Below are positions 54,966 to 63,712 of a DNA stretch of 64,000 nucleotides, piece after piece. The notes under the pieces were generated by a model, which saw only the letters and a list, made by a program, of their open reading frames with translations, was not told the DNA's origin and did not search any database. Position 1 is the first letter of the stretch. Each line of letters begins with the position of its first letter. Source of the DNA: Paraburkholderia youngii (lineage in GTDB: Bacteria > Pseudomonadota > Gammaproteobacteria > Burkholderiales > Burkholderiaceae); NCBI RefSeq assembly GCF_013366925.1, contig NZ_JAALDK010000003.1, positions 248,001-312,000 of the forward strand. Reading direction: 5' to 3'. Position numbers and translations under genes: made by a program.

Positions 54966-55402
54966 CTCGTCGGCGCGGACCATTCACGTCAGGGCGCTCT
55001 GTCGAGTGGCCGTGCATATAACGCATCCGGAGTGCTCACAATCATTCAGCAATTCAGTCTTCGCCCTTGAGCCGCCCTCTTTACGGTGCAAACTAGCCGT
55101 CGACGCGTCGCATGTGAAACGCACCGACCACGTCGCCACGAGTTGACTCATGAAGAGGAGGCGCGGCGCCCACTCCGTTGCGTGTGCGCAGCCGATAGTC
55201 CAAATTCGTGTGTAGTGATTGCGCGTTGCGGGCGTTTGCCGAACTTGACGCAGTAGATGTTCTGGCAAATGGCGCCGACATAACTCCGCACTGGATCCAC
55301 ACGAAGATGGCACGCGAGAATTAGGACAAGGAGGACAAGGTACTACGCACGAATCTCGACTCCTTGTCAATATAACCGAGCGTTCTTGCGGACGCAATCC
55401 CG
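54966..55402. other. 437 bp between two phasin-type genes, nothing recognised
   Basis: Converging gene ends. The only open frame (minus, 54984-55397) is Cys/Ser/Arg-rich and looks like out-of-frame translation. Confidence 0.4.
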
Positions 55403-55936
55403 TTAATTGCTAGTTTTATTTGTAGCTACAGGTTTGGTGCTCTTCGACGCCTCCGCGCCGACCTCAAGGTTACTTTTTGCGACTTCAACTTCTTGCCGAC
55501 CAGTACTCCGTAGGCTTTCGCATAGAGAATCGGCAGCCGAAATCGCGGAATTCAAAGCGCTCGTGACTGGAACATTCTTGGCGACGTCCTCCACCATCGT
55601 CTGCACCTGACGGCGGCAGGCGCTACCTTGCACCTGCACAATTCGTGCGAACTCGGCCTGTGTTACCAACACGATGTCGACCGCCTGACGGCTATACGTC
55701 AGCACCCTCTCGGTCATCCGCTCAGCGAAGTTGTCTTGAAGCGCGAGCCAGTCCCGGTGCTCCTTCGACGATAGCGACTTTTGCACCAGTTCGAACATAT
55801 CGACAAGCGTCGTGCAGGTCCATTGATTGTTCAATGCAGCCAGTTTCCCGACGCTCTCCACTGTCTTGTCGCCGAGATCAAAGAGGTAACCTAGCGTTAC
55901 GTTTTGGATTGCGGCAATCTGTTCCCGGTTCAGCAT
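55403..55936 (-). CDS. Phasin family protein
   Basis: 177 residues from ATG 55934-55936 (MLNREQIAAIQNVTLGYLFD). The helical pattern LNREQIAAIQ, followed by KLAALNNQWTCTTLVDMFEL and RMTERVLTYSRQAVDIVLVT, fits the phasin_2 family. Phasins coat polyhydroxyalkanoate granules. The gene follows tmoE on the same strand after 346 bp in which I recognise nothing, so it may be a separate unit. Confidence 0.7.
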   Translation of the reverse strand: MLNREQIAAIQNVTLGYLFDLGDKTVESVGKLAALNNQWTCTTLVDMFELVQKSLSSKEHRDWLALQDNFAERMTERVLTYSRQAVDIVLVTQAEFARIVQVQGSACRRQVQTMVEDVAKNVPVTSALNSAISAADSLCESLRSTGRQEVEVAKSNLEVGAEASKSTKPVATNKTSN

Positions 55937-56282
55937 GATGAAGCTCCAGTGTGCGCGATCCGGACACGAAGGCGGCGCCTCCACGATCTTGCGACAGAGA
56001 TCGCATAGTGGGTCAAAAACGCGCGCCGGATGTGGTGCGCGTCAGAACGCTCCCGGTCCGGCAACCCGTTGCTCCGGCGAGATCGGCTCAGTTGCCTACA
56101 GAATATCAGGCTCTTCTCGATTGATTTTCATCTGCTTGAATGTGTCTTGACCGCCATCAAGGACTGAATCTGCGGTAGAGACTTCTCGGCGCCCACATTC
56201 GTCGGTACAGACGACGAAGCAATCGTCGATGGGGACAACTCAAGCACGTCGCTTTCGATGCTCCGCCGGCTCGTGCCGACAC

Positions 56283-57269
56283 TCATATACCGACGGCGCG
56301 CCTGAACTCGCGCGTGGCGTCTTTCGCGCGCGCGCTGGCGTCCGGTGCGTCGGGGAGAGCAATGCACCACGCCGCGATAGCTTTGTCGGCGAGCGGCTCC
56401 CACTTGCTCACCCAAGCCGTCAGCACCGCGCGGTTCTTTTGCTCCTCGAGCGCCATGCGAACGAGTTCGGCGGCCCAACGCCGATGGCGCTGGGCGTCGA
56501 TCAACTGCGCATCGGTGATGAGGCCGAGCAGCGTATCGCCGTTGTGCCGTGCAGCCACTCCGAGGCTTCGCAAAACGGTTTCTTCCACCGCCGGGCGCGC
56601 GACGAGGTTCAGCGCGGCGAAGCTCTCCGCCCAGTCCCATGCTGTGAGTGCGTGCTCGACGAGATTGCGCCAGCCCTGCCATGCCGGATCGTCCTCCCAG
56701 TAGTGCCGCTCATCAGTGCCGAAGCCGAGGTCGCCGAACGTCTGCGACAGCTCTTTGGTGCGATACGCCGTGTGAGTGAGCCAGCGCAGCGTGTCCGCTG
56801 TCTGGTAAGCGGCGCAGTTTGAGATCGTGGAAGCGGGCGCCATCTGGGTCAGATACGCCGAGCCCATTTGCAGTGCATGGAACAGGAAGCGGGCGGGCGT
56901 GTAGTGTCGCGCGAGCGTACCCGCCCAAGTGTGTGCGAGCATGCTGTCGTGACCGCGTGCGGAGAACTGGTCTAGCAGCCCGAAGACATACGTTTCCTGC
57001 CCGTCCTGGAGCATGTTGTAGGTGCGGTAGACGAGCTCGTCAGGATCGCGGAACGCATTCCAGTCGGGCCGAGTCAGCGGGGATGCATTGCGGTTTCGCT
57101 TGAACCATTGCGCCATTTCGAAGTTCGGATCGAGCTCGAACGGCGCATCGGGATTGTCGGTCGTGTAGTGCAGATTGGTCGTGACGATCTCGTACTCGCT
57201 TGGCTTGCGCCGCCGGGCCGCCAGATGGCTCCATGTTTTCAGTGGCTTGAGGACTTCTGGATGCGTCAT
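56283..57269 (-). CDS. tmoE: Toluene/aromatic monooxygenase hydroxylase beta subunit
   Basis: 328 residues, the structural, non-metal-binding partner of the hydroxylase alpha subunit. Motifs typical of TmoE/TbuA2: KTWSHLAARRRKPSEYEIVT at the start, WFKRNRNASPLTRPDWNAFR, DELVYRTYNMLQDGQETYV. The start has GGAGA 6 bases upstream. Normally it follows the effector gene tmoD directly, but here about 700 bp including an IS5 remnant separates the two. The reductase gene tmoF, normally next, is absent. Confidence 0.9.
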   Translation of the reverse strand: MTHPEVLKPLKTWSHLAARRRKPSEYEIVTTNLHYTTDNPDAPFELDPNFEMAQWFKRNRNASPLTRPDWNAFRDPDELVYRTYNMLQDGQETYVFGLLDQFSARGHDSMLAHTWAGTLARHYTPARFLFHALQMGSAYLTQMAPASTISNCAAYQTADTLRWLTHTAYRTKELSQTFGDLGFGTDERHYWEDDPAWQGWRNLVEHALTAWDWAESFAALNLVARPAVEETVLRSLGVAARHNGDTLLGLITDAQLIDAQRHRRWAAELVRMALEEQKNRAVLTAWVSKWEPLADKAIAAWCIALPDAPDASARAKDATREFRRAVGI

Positions 57270-57429
57270 GATTGTCTCCAGTTAAGAAAAGGTCTGCAGA
57301 GGTCGTTTTTGCAGCGGTGACTCCACACTCATCGCAGTCTGAACGGCCACGACATTCTTGTGTGGAGATTTCCCAGCAGAGTCACCCATCAGGTGCCGTG
57401 CCGCTGAAACACATGACCGCACCGGCCAG

Positions 57430-57850
57430 ATCTTCAGCGTTTCGCAAAGCTCTGCGCAACATCCATAAATCGCTCAGAGCAGACCGCGTCGTCTGGACGG
57501 CATTTTTTCACCAAACCCATATATCGGGCCCTCGCATAGCCGAACTGTCGCTTGATGATGGGAAAGGGATGCTTAACCTTGGCACGGGTCTCTGCCTTGA
57601 GCCGGTCGATGTGATCGTGTATAGCGTCCAGATGATCGCTCCGGTCCAGTGCACGATGCCGCCGTCGAGACCCCGGGACTCGCGATACAGCGCCTCTTCC
57701 ATTGCAGGGTCCGACAGAGCGAACCCGTGCTGCATAAACCGAATTTGCGGCATCGTCGCGATCGGGAAAGGTGGTCGTCCGTTTTTGCCTGGCGGATAAA
57801 TGCGGCTCGATCAGCACAAATCAGCTCCGACCAAGGCACAACACGCCGCA
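57430..57850 (-). pseudogene. Internally deleted IS5-family remnant in the tmo operon
   Basis: The upstream part gives VVPWSELI and, in another frame, [20 protein letters not shown] (IS5 N-terminal region). It jumps to [20 protein letters not shown] and [12 protein letters not shown], the IS5 C-terminal region. The catalytic middle is deleted. No outward promoter could be identified. Confidence 0.7.
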
Positions 57851-57987
57851 TCGCCTCGAGAAGATTCGGATTTCCACGTGGTTGAAAGATCCAGGGAACT
57901 GCGACAATACACTTCTACCCAATTAATTCGCGATGCTATCCAAGATAGCTGAACGGGCGTCAATGCCAGGACTTCGGCAGACCTTCC

Positions 57988-58302
57988 TTAAAGCGTCTTT
58001 TCGTAGTAGAAACGCACATACTCGTCGGTCGTCTCGATGCGGCCCGCGAACGAGCTGAGATTGACTTCGAGTTCGGACATCCTGAACGGCCGACCCAGCG
58101 CTTCCTCCAACGTCGCGCGGCATAGGATCAGTTCGCCGTCCGCGTCGATGCGCACATATGCGAGCTTGTCGTCCACGCGGATCACCTTGCCGGGGTTGTC
58201 CTCGTGCGCGGCTTCGATGACGCCGGCCGTGATGCTGCTCGCGCGAAGCACGGGACCCACGCGGTTGTTACGGTAAGCTTCAGCGGTCTTGTCAACGATC
58301 AT
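57988..58302 (-). CDS. tmoD: Monooxygenase effector (coupling) protein
   Basis: 104 residues from ATG 58300-58302. MmoB/TmoD/DmpM family: NRVGPVLRASSITAGVIEAA, VDDKLAYVRIDADGELILCR, EVNLSSFAGRIETTDEYVRF. It binds the hydroxylase near the diiron site and tunes substrate and oxygen access. It starts 20 bp after the tmoC stop. Confidence 0.9.
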   Translation of the reverse strand: MIVDKTAEAYRNNRVGPVLRASSITAGVIEAAHEDNPGKVIRVDDKLAYVRIDADGELILCRATLEEALGRPFRMSELEVNLSSFAGRIETTDEYVRFYYEKTL

Positions 58303-58321
58303 GCTGTGTTCCCCTGCGGAC

Positions 58322-58657
58322 TCAGGAATGGGCAAAGAGCGCATGAACGCCTTCTACGGCAATCAGAAGATCGTCGCCTTGGAGCTTCACGGCATATTCG
58401 GCGAGACGACAGTCACCCGGATTGATTCCTTTGCCCGTATTTGCGTCGAAGGTCCACTGATGAGCCCGGCACGTCAGCACGCGGCCATCGAATTTTCCTT
58501 CAACGAGCCGAATGTCGTGGTGCGGACAAATGCCCTGAAAGCCGCGCGGCTCGCCGCCTTCGGGACGTACCAACACGATCACGTGGCCATCCACTTCCAC
58601 CTCGGTCATCTCCGCTTCCCACAGGTCATCGAGAGTGCAAACTTTCCGAAATTTCAT
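58322..58657 (-). CDS. tmoC: Rieske-type [2Fe-2S] ferredoxin of the monooxygenase
   Basis: 111 residues from ATG 58655-58657 (MKFRKVCTLDDLWEAEMTEV). Rieske ligands are in ICPHHDIRL and LTCRAHQWTFD (C-x-H and C-x2-H, order as in TmoC). It passes electrons from the reductase to the hydroxylase. GAGGG lies upstream; 7 bp separate it from tmoB. Confidence 0.92.
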   Translation of the reverse strand: MKFRKVCTLDDLWEAEMTEVEVDGHVIVLVRPEGGEPRGFQGICPHHDIRLVEGKFDGRVLTCRAHQWTFDANTGKGINPGDCRLAEYAVKLQGDDLLIAVEGVHALFAHS

Positions 58658-58664
58658 GTCGCCC

Positions 58665-58925
58665 TCAATCATCGCAAAAGATGAATTCCAGCGTTTCCAT
58701 CGGCTTGATGTCGGTCTCGGCGAGTTTCGCGTTGCGCGGATAGAACTGCTTGCTACCTTGGCGACGCACGCGGATCACCTTGTCGGGTTGAGGCGCTACT
58801 CGCCGGCCCACCGAATGTTGAGATGCTGCGGCGGCGATCTCGTCCATGGAATTGTCGGTATCCACGGTTACGAGTTGCAATACGAAGTCGTACTGAAAAT
58901 TGGAAATCACAGGGACAAGAGCCAT
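58665..58925 (-). CDS. tmoB: Toluene monooxygenase hydroxylase gamma subunit
   Basis: 86 residues from ATG 58923-58925 (MALVPVISNFQYDFVLQLVT). The TmoB-type ubiquitin-like fold pattern continues with VDTDNSMDEIAAAASQHSVG and PMETLEFIFCDD at the end. GGAGGG precedes the start. It is 23 bp downstream of tmoA. Confidence 0.9.
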   Translation of the reverse strand: MALVPVISNFQYDFVLQLVTVDTDNSMDEIAAAASQHSVGRRVAPQPDKVIRVRRQGSKQFYPRNAKLAETDIKPMETLEFIFCDD

Positions 58926-58948
58926 ATCGCCCTCCATTGAATCGCCGC

Positions 58949-60454
58949 TCATGCAGCCTTTTCTTCGTAAAGCTTGTCGCAGTACGCCTTGACCCACGCG
59001 TAATGGTGCGCGTCATCGCCAATTTCGCCCGGTGCGAGTTCCATGTACTTCAACGCACCCCTCAGGTCGGGTGGCTGGATCTGCCCAGCCAGTAAGCGAT
59101 CAACGAGCGCGAGGTGATTGCGGTAGCGAACGGGATCCTGCTGGAACACCCAGCGATCAATTTCCGAGTTGAAGTGATACGTGCGGCCGTTGTAGTCGAG
59201 CGGATAGTCCTTTACATTCCAGCCATTGCCAGGGATCGCGCAGATGGGCAACTGGCTCATGTTGCAGACGATCGGCAGCGTCTCGGGAACGGTGAGCTCA
59301 GGCTTGCCGGCAAGCAGGTTATCGATTATGACATCCCACACTTTGCCGAACGTGTCGTTCCAGCCGGGATATTTTTCTTCGAGCCAGTCTCGGCACTCAG
59401 GTGTAATGCCGGCAGCAGGATTCCACCACACGGTAGGCCGCCAGAACCAGATAGCCAATTGGTACGCATGGTGCTGGTAGTCGAACTCGCTAACGATCTG
59501 TTCCCAGTACCATGGCAGGTCGAGTCCCAGGTCGATCAGGGTGCGTTCGAACTGACCTACGATCCATTCCCGCATGAATTCCTTGAACGACTGCTTGCGA
59601 TGCACGAGTGGCGTGGCGTAATCCATCGAGGAGCCCGTGAGCAGGCAGAACAGACGCCACGCGCGCGCGATGGCGACATCAACGAGCTTTTGAGCATGCT
59701 CTTTACGGCCGTTGGCGATCAGGATCTGCAACGCGGGACCCCCGATTTGCGCATGGCGCGACTCATCTGTCTGAATGCTGGAAATCAGGCTTGCAAAAGT
59801 GAAGTCGCCCGCTTCGGCGGCATTGGCCGCGAGGCCGAGAAACTGCATGTTGGTAAAACCCGTCTCGAACGCGAAGGTTAGCATGACTGCGATTTCGATC
59901 GCACTGCGCGACATGAACAGGTCATCGAACGCGCTGCGCGCGGCAATCGCACCCCACGCGTTGGTGTGATACGCCTTGTGGGCCCAATCGAACTGGCGAT
60001 CCTTGGGACAGTAGTCGTGAGGGAAGTAAAGCTGCAACTGACCATGACGATTCTCGTCGAGCATGCCGAAGGTGGCCATATTGCGCATGCCGGGCGCACG
60101 GCCGAAACGTACCATTCGGGCCTCGGCGCTCATCGCCGCATATTCGCCGAGCGCAATTGCACCGTAGTGCGCCTTCAGAATGGAGAGCCACCCCGGATCG
60201 GCGTCCTCGAACATGCGGCTACGCTCAAGTGCCTCCTTGACTGAATATGCGCCAGCATCCTTCTCACGCTGGATGCGCACATACTCGGGATACGACGTCT
60301 TGTAGGGCTCGTCGTAGGTTTCCCAACTCGCCATGGAAATGCCTTGCGCCCCAGACATGAGATCGGGAAAGAGCTCCGACTCCGTCACATATCTTGGGGT
60401 CCAGTTGGTGGCACGTGCAATGTCATACCATGCGGCTCGTTCCAGTAACGCCAT
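58949..60454 (-). CDS. tmoA: Toluene/aromatic monooxygenase hydroxylase alpha subunit
   Basis: 501 residues; contains the diiron centre that inserts oxygen into aromatic rings, probably toluene/benzene or related compounds. Numbering matches TmoA: E104 (LGEYAA), E134 and H137 (DENRHG), E197 and T201 (FETGFTN), E231 and H234 (DESRHA). ATNWTPRYVTE at the start and RYHFNSEIDRWVFQQDP-like C-terminal segments are also conserved (TYHFNSEIDRWVFQQDPVRY). AGGAGG 7 bp before the ATG. Position 102 is Leu where TmoA has Val, close to the pocket. First gene of tmoABCD(E), behind a sigma-54 promoter. Confidence 0.95.
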   Translation of the reverse strand: MALLERAAWYDIARATNWTPRYVTESELFPDLMSGAQGISMASWETYDEPYKTSYPEYVRIQREKDAGAYSVKEALERSRMFEDADPGWLSILKAHYGAIALGEYAAMSAEARMVRFGRAPGMRNMATFGMLDENRHGQLQLYFPHDYCPKDRQFDWAHKAYHTNAWGAIAARSAFDDLFMSRSAIEIAVMLTFAFETGFTNMQFLGLAANAAEAGDFTFASLISSIQTDESRHAQIGGPALQILIANGRKEHAQKLVDVAIARAWRLFCLLTGSSMDYATPLVHRKQSFKEFMREWIVGQFERTLIDLGLDLPWYWEQIVSEFDYQHHAYQLAIWFWRPTVWWNPAAGITPECRDWLEEKYPGWNDTFGKVWDVIIDNLLAGKPELTVPETLPIVCNMSQLPICAIPGNGWNVKDYPLDYNGRTYHFNSEIDRWVFQQDPVRYRNHLALVDRLLAGQIQPPDLRGALKYMELAPGEIGDDAHHYAWVKAYCDKLYEEKAA

Positions 60455-60526
60455 CGTGATGCCTCCTTTTGGAATGGGCGATGCGTCTTCCCGGCACGAT
60501 GCGCATCCACCGGGCCCCTTGGGAAC

Positions 60527-60541
60527 GCAAGATCAATGCCA
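60527..60541 (-). promoter_or_regulatory. Sigma-54 promoter of the tmo operon
   Basis: On the minus strand: TGGCATTGATCTTGC, matching TGGCAY-N5/6-TTGC, with GG and GC separated by exactly 10 bases. It ends 73 bp upstream of the tmoA start codon. Toluene monooxygenase operons (tbu, tou) are known to depend on sigma-54 with an NtrC/XylR-type activator, which is not in this window. Confidence 0.8.
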
Positions 60542-61104
60542 ATCCGCGGCGTTGCTTTCTTGGCGATCGAGGCGACAAATCTGAGAGCCGCGGCGGAGCG
60601 AAAGGGGAACCAAAATTGCGGAGGTATAGCGAGTAGGACATGTATCACCGCATGCACAGCATGGCCGCATCCACTGGGTGACGACAGCGTTTGGGCACCG
60701 TGGCGGCGCTATCAAGATGCGGGGGTGAATCTTACCGCAACGCAGCGCCCTACCGCTACACTGCATTGAGATGGTAAGCCGGCAGTTGTCGAGGTCCAGG
60801 ACGATGAGTGACTTCCGCCGTAAAGGCCCATTGATCGTTTAGTCCAGCACGGCCCCACTCTGCACACAAGCGCACAACGAGCATCGAGTTGATAAGCGTC
60901 GGGCGAAGTTAAGCGGTCGTTGCGACATAACCGCCGCCTTAATTCTCCGTTGTCGCGGCAACCGCAGTGTTGCATCTCCGACGTTGTCGGACATGCAACA
61001 TCTCCCAGCGCACGAATGATACTTCACGCAACGCTGATCAAGTCGGCCGCAGAGCTACTACGAGCGTTATAGATCGGGGTGGATCCGGAGGACAGAACAG
61101 GATG
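60542..61104. other. Region upstream of tmo, no recognised gene
   Basis: Should hold activator-binding sites for the sigma-54 promoter. The only clear structure is the palindrome at 60969-60999. Open frames here look like non-coding translation. Confidence 0.4.
60969..60999. repeat. 31-bp palindrome, copy 2
   Basis: GTTGCATCTCCGAC, centre GTT, GTCGGACATGCAAC; arms pair at 13 of 14 positions. Related to 49954-49984 but in inverse orientation relative to it. The small gene that follows copy 1 is represented here only by MQHLPAHE and a stop. Confidence 0.7.
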
Positions 61105-62025
61105 AAGCCGCCGCCGCTGTCGACGGCCGCTGAAGGTGCTGCTTTCGAGACACACCACAAACGGACGCGACGCGATGAGTTTCTCGTGATGAATGCAGTT
61201 TCGTCGTGTGGGCTGAACTTTGCGCGGTGGTCGAGCCGTATTATCCGAGGTGCGGCAATGGCCGCCCGCCTATTGACCAGAAGCGCATGCTGCGCCTTCA
61301 TTTTATCCAGCACTGCTTCAACCTAGCCGATTTCGCTTGTGACGACGCTCTTTACGTTAGTGCTAGGCTGCGTCGCTTTGCGAGAGTCTGGATTGGAAGG
61401 CAGTACCGGACTGCCACCGCACTGCTGAAATTTCGTCGTCTTCTTGAAACCCTCAAGCTGGGTGAGAAATTGATTGCCGAAGTCGGCCACGTGGCGAGCG
61501 GCATGAAACTCCAGAGCGTCACGGTCGTGGATGCGACCATCATCGGTGCGCCAAAATTTGACGAAGAATGAACAGAATTCGCGCTCCCCCAAATGCACCA
61601 GGCGCGCAAGACTAGCAATGCTACTTCGGCGCGAAGCTATACATCGACGAGGATAGCGAGAGTGGCCTGGTGCACAGCGTAGTACCGGCCAACGTGCATG
61701 AAAAGCTTCCACTGCCGCAATTGCTACACGGCCAGGAGCGGAAGGTCTACGCTAACAGCGCTTACGCCAGCCAGAAGGCTAATCCACAGCAAAGCAGCAC
61801 ACCCACCGCGCGTGTGAAGTCAATACGGTGCAGCGCGGCGAGAACTGCCACAAGTCGAGGATCCGCGCACGCGTGGAGCATGTCTTCGCAGTGGCCAATC
61901 GATGTGGGGGTTCACGAAGGTGCCTACCAGGGTTAGCGCAGAGTACGAACCAGGCTTCATAGCTTTGGCGCGCGCCAATCTCTACCTGTCGGGCACGCGA
62001 TTGATGGCACAAGTGCGTCCGTAGT
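61105..62025 (+). pseudogene. IS5-family element, decayed
   Basis: Pieces in different frames: WAELCAVVEPYYPRCGNGRP and FIQHCFNLADFACDDALY (61206-), ATALLKFRRLLETLKLGEKL and VTVVDATIIGAPKF (catalytic Asp), AKLYIDEDSESGLVHSVVPA with ERKVYANSAYASQ (second Asp degraded) and a tail ARANLYLSGTRLMAQVRP near 62022. At least four disruptions. Confidence 0.75.
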
Positions 62026-62135
62026 GGACGAAAGGCGCCCCAAAAGCCGAGGTGTATCTGGAGTATGGTCGGCGTCACGACCTGAACAGCTCCACAATGC
62101 CGAGACGTCGCAAATTCGGCGACTTTTTCAGCCTA

Positions 62136-62153
62136 GCCTTAACGTGACAACGC
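62136..62153. repeat. Isolated IS6 element A terminus
   Basis: CCTTAACGTGACAACGCC is identical to the terminal 18 bp of IS6 element A as found at 5642-5659. No transposase sequence remains next to it. From 62154 to 62458 nothing else is recognised. Confidence 0.5.
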
Positions 62154-62458
62154 CGACATATGTCGTCGAGAATTGGACAAACAAGACAGGCACTCGAAGA
62201 ATTTATCGAGCTTTCTCGGCAATTTTTCCAGTTTTACGCCGTGCGAAAAGGTGGCGCATAGGTTGATTCGTGAACCTCCTCCCAGATATTTTGCTTCGTT
62301 CTCTGAAGATGCCGTACTGGCTGACCTCTGTCAGACGAACGGCCCGTCGCCACTATGAGAAGGTTTTGTCGGCGTAGCACGTAGTCCTTCCCGCTTCCGC
62401 CTCAATTATGGGAAGCGGCGCGGAACATTTTTTTCGTTAGGGACCCGCGACGCAAGGT

Positions 62459-62473
62459 CGGCACGAATCTTGT
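62459..62473 (+). promoter_or_regulatory. Sigma-54-type promoter upstream of hoxK
   Basis: CGGCACGAATCTTGT fits TGGCACG-N4-TTGC with one mismatch at each end; the GG and the G of the -12 box have correct spacing. It lies about 90 bp upstream of the hoxK start. Membrane-bound hydrogenase operons of Cupriavidus are known to be sigma-54/HoxA dependent. Confidence 0.65.
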
Positions 62474-62564
62474 TATTTTCAAAACGCTTCACCGACAGTG
62501 AGACGCCCGAAGACGCGGTCGTATGCCAGCTTCGCGGGGCCGAACGCCATCAAGGGACCACAAA

Positions 62565-63653
62565 GTGATCGAAACGTTTTATGAAGTCATGCGACGCCAA
62601 GGGATCTCGCGCCGTAGCTTCCTCAAATTCTGCTCGCTGACGACAACGTCGCTCGGCCTCGGGCCTGCGTTCATGCCGAAGATTGTCCACGCAATGGAGA
62701 CCAAACTGCGCACGCCGGTGCTCTGGCTACATGGACTCGAATGCACCTGCTGCTCAGAGTCGTTCATCCGCTCGGCGCACCCGCTGGCGAAGGACGTCGT
62801 GCTTTCAATGATCTCGCTCGACTACGACGACCTCTTGATGGCTGCCGCGGGACACCAGGCCGAGGCGATCCTCGAAAACGTGATGACAAAGTACCGTGGC
62901 AACTACATCCTCGCCGTCGAAGGCAATCCGCCGCTGAATCAAGACGGTATGAGCTGCATTATCGGCGGCAAGCCATTCGTCGATCAGTTGCGCCGTGTGT
63001 CGAAGGACGCGAAGGCTGTGATCTCGTGGGGGTCGTGTGCATCGTGGGGCTGCGTGCAGACGGCAAAGCCGAACCCGACGCAGGCGGTGCCAATCCACAA
63101 GGTGATCACCGACAAGGCGATCATCAAGGTGCCCGGCTGCCCCCCGATCGCCGAAGTGATGACGGGCGTCGTCACCTACATGCTCACGTTCGACCGGATA
63201 CCGGAGTTGGATCGCCAAGGCCGTCCGAAAATGTTTTACAGCCAGCGCATTCACGACAAGTGCTACCGCCGTCCGCATTTCGACGCGGGCCAGTTCGTCG
63301 AGTCGTGGGACGACGAAGCGGCACGGCGCGGCTACTGCCTCTACAAGGTCGGCTGCAAGGGCCCGACGACCTACAACGCCTGCTCGACCGTGCGTTGGAA
63401 CGGCGGCACAAGCTTCCCCATTCAGGCGGGCCACGGCTGCATCGGCTGCTCTGAGGAAGGATTCTGGGACAAGGGCTCCTTCTACGATCGGCTCACCCGG
63501 ATCGATCAGTTCGGAGTCGAAGCGAACGCCGACAAGATCGGCGCTACCGCGGCCGTCGTGGTGGGCGCCGCCACTGCTGCGCATGCAGCCGCTTCGGCAA
63601 TTCAGCACGCCAGGTCGAAGCAGGACTCTATGGACGACCGCGACGGCCAATAG
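62565..63653 (+). CDS. hoxK: [NiFe] hydrogenase small subunit, oxygen-tolerant type
   Basis: 362 residues from GTG 62565, chosen because AAGGGA lies 8 bases upstream and HoxK homologues start [12 protein letters not shown]; an ATG at 62523 would add 14 residues. The Tat signal SRRSFLKF directs export to the periplasm. LECTCCSES and [11 protein letters not shown] carry the two extra cysteines (positions equivalent to Cys19 and Cys120) that ligate the [4Fe-3S] proximal cluster and give oxygen tolerance; VPGCPP is a further ligand. Medial and distal cluster cysteines are in the CYRRPH to GCIGCSE region. The C-terminus has a membrane anchor helix ([18 protein letters not shown]). hoxG follows after 59 bp. 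Confidence 0.95.
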   Translation: MIETFYEVMRRQGISRRSFLKFCSLTTTSLGLGPAFMPKIVHAMETKLRTPVLWLHGLECTCCSESFIRSAHPLAKDVVLSMISLDYDDLLMAAAGHQAEAILENVMTKYRGNYILAVEGNPPLNQDGMSCIIGGKPFVDQLRRVSKDAKAVISWGSCASWGCVQTAKPNPTQAVPIHKVITDKAIIKVPGCPPIAEVMTGVVTYMLTFDRIPELDRQGRPKMFYSQRIHDKCYRRPHFDAGQFVESWDDEAARRGYCLYKVGCKGPTTYNACSTVRWNGGTSFPIQAGHGCIGCSEEGFWDKGSFYDRLTRIDQFGVEANADKIGATAAVVVGAATAAHAAASAIQHARSKQDSMDDRDGQ

Positions 63654-63712
63654 CTACACCTCGCGTCGGGGTGCAGCCGACAAGCACAGGAAGCCGCAAA
63701 AGAAAAGCAACC

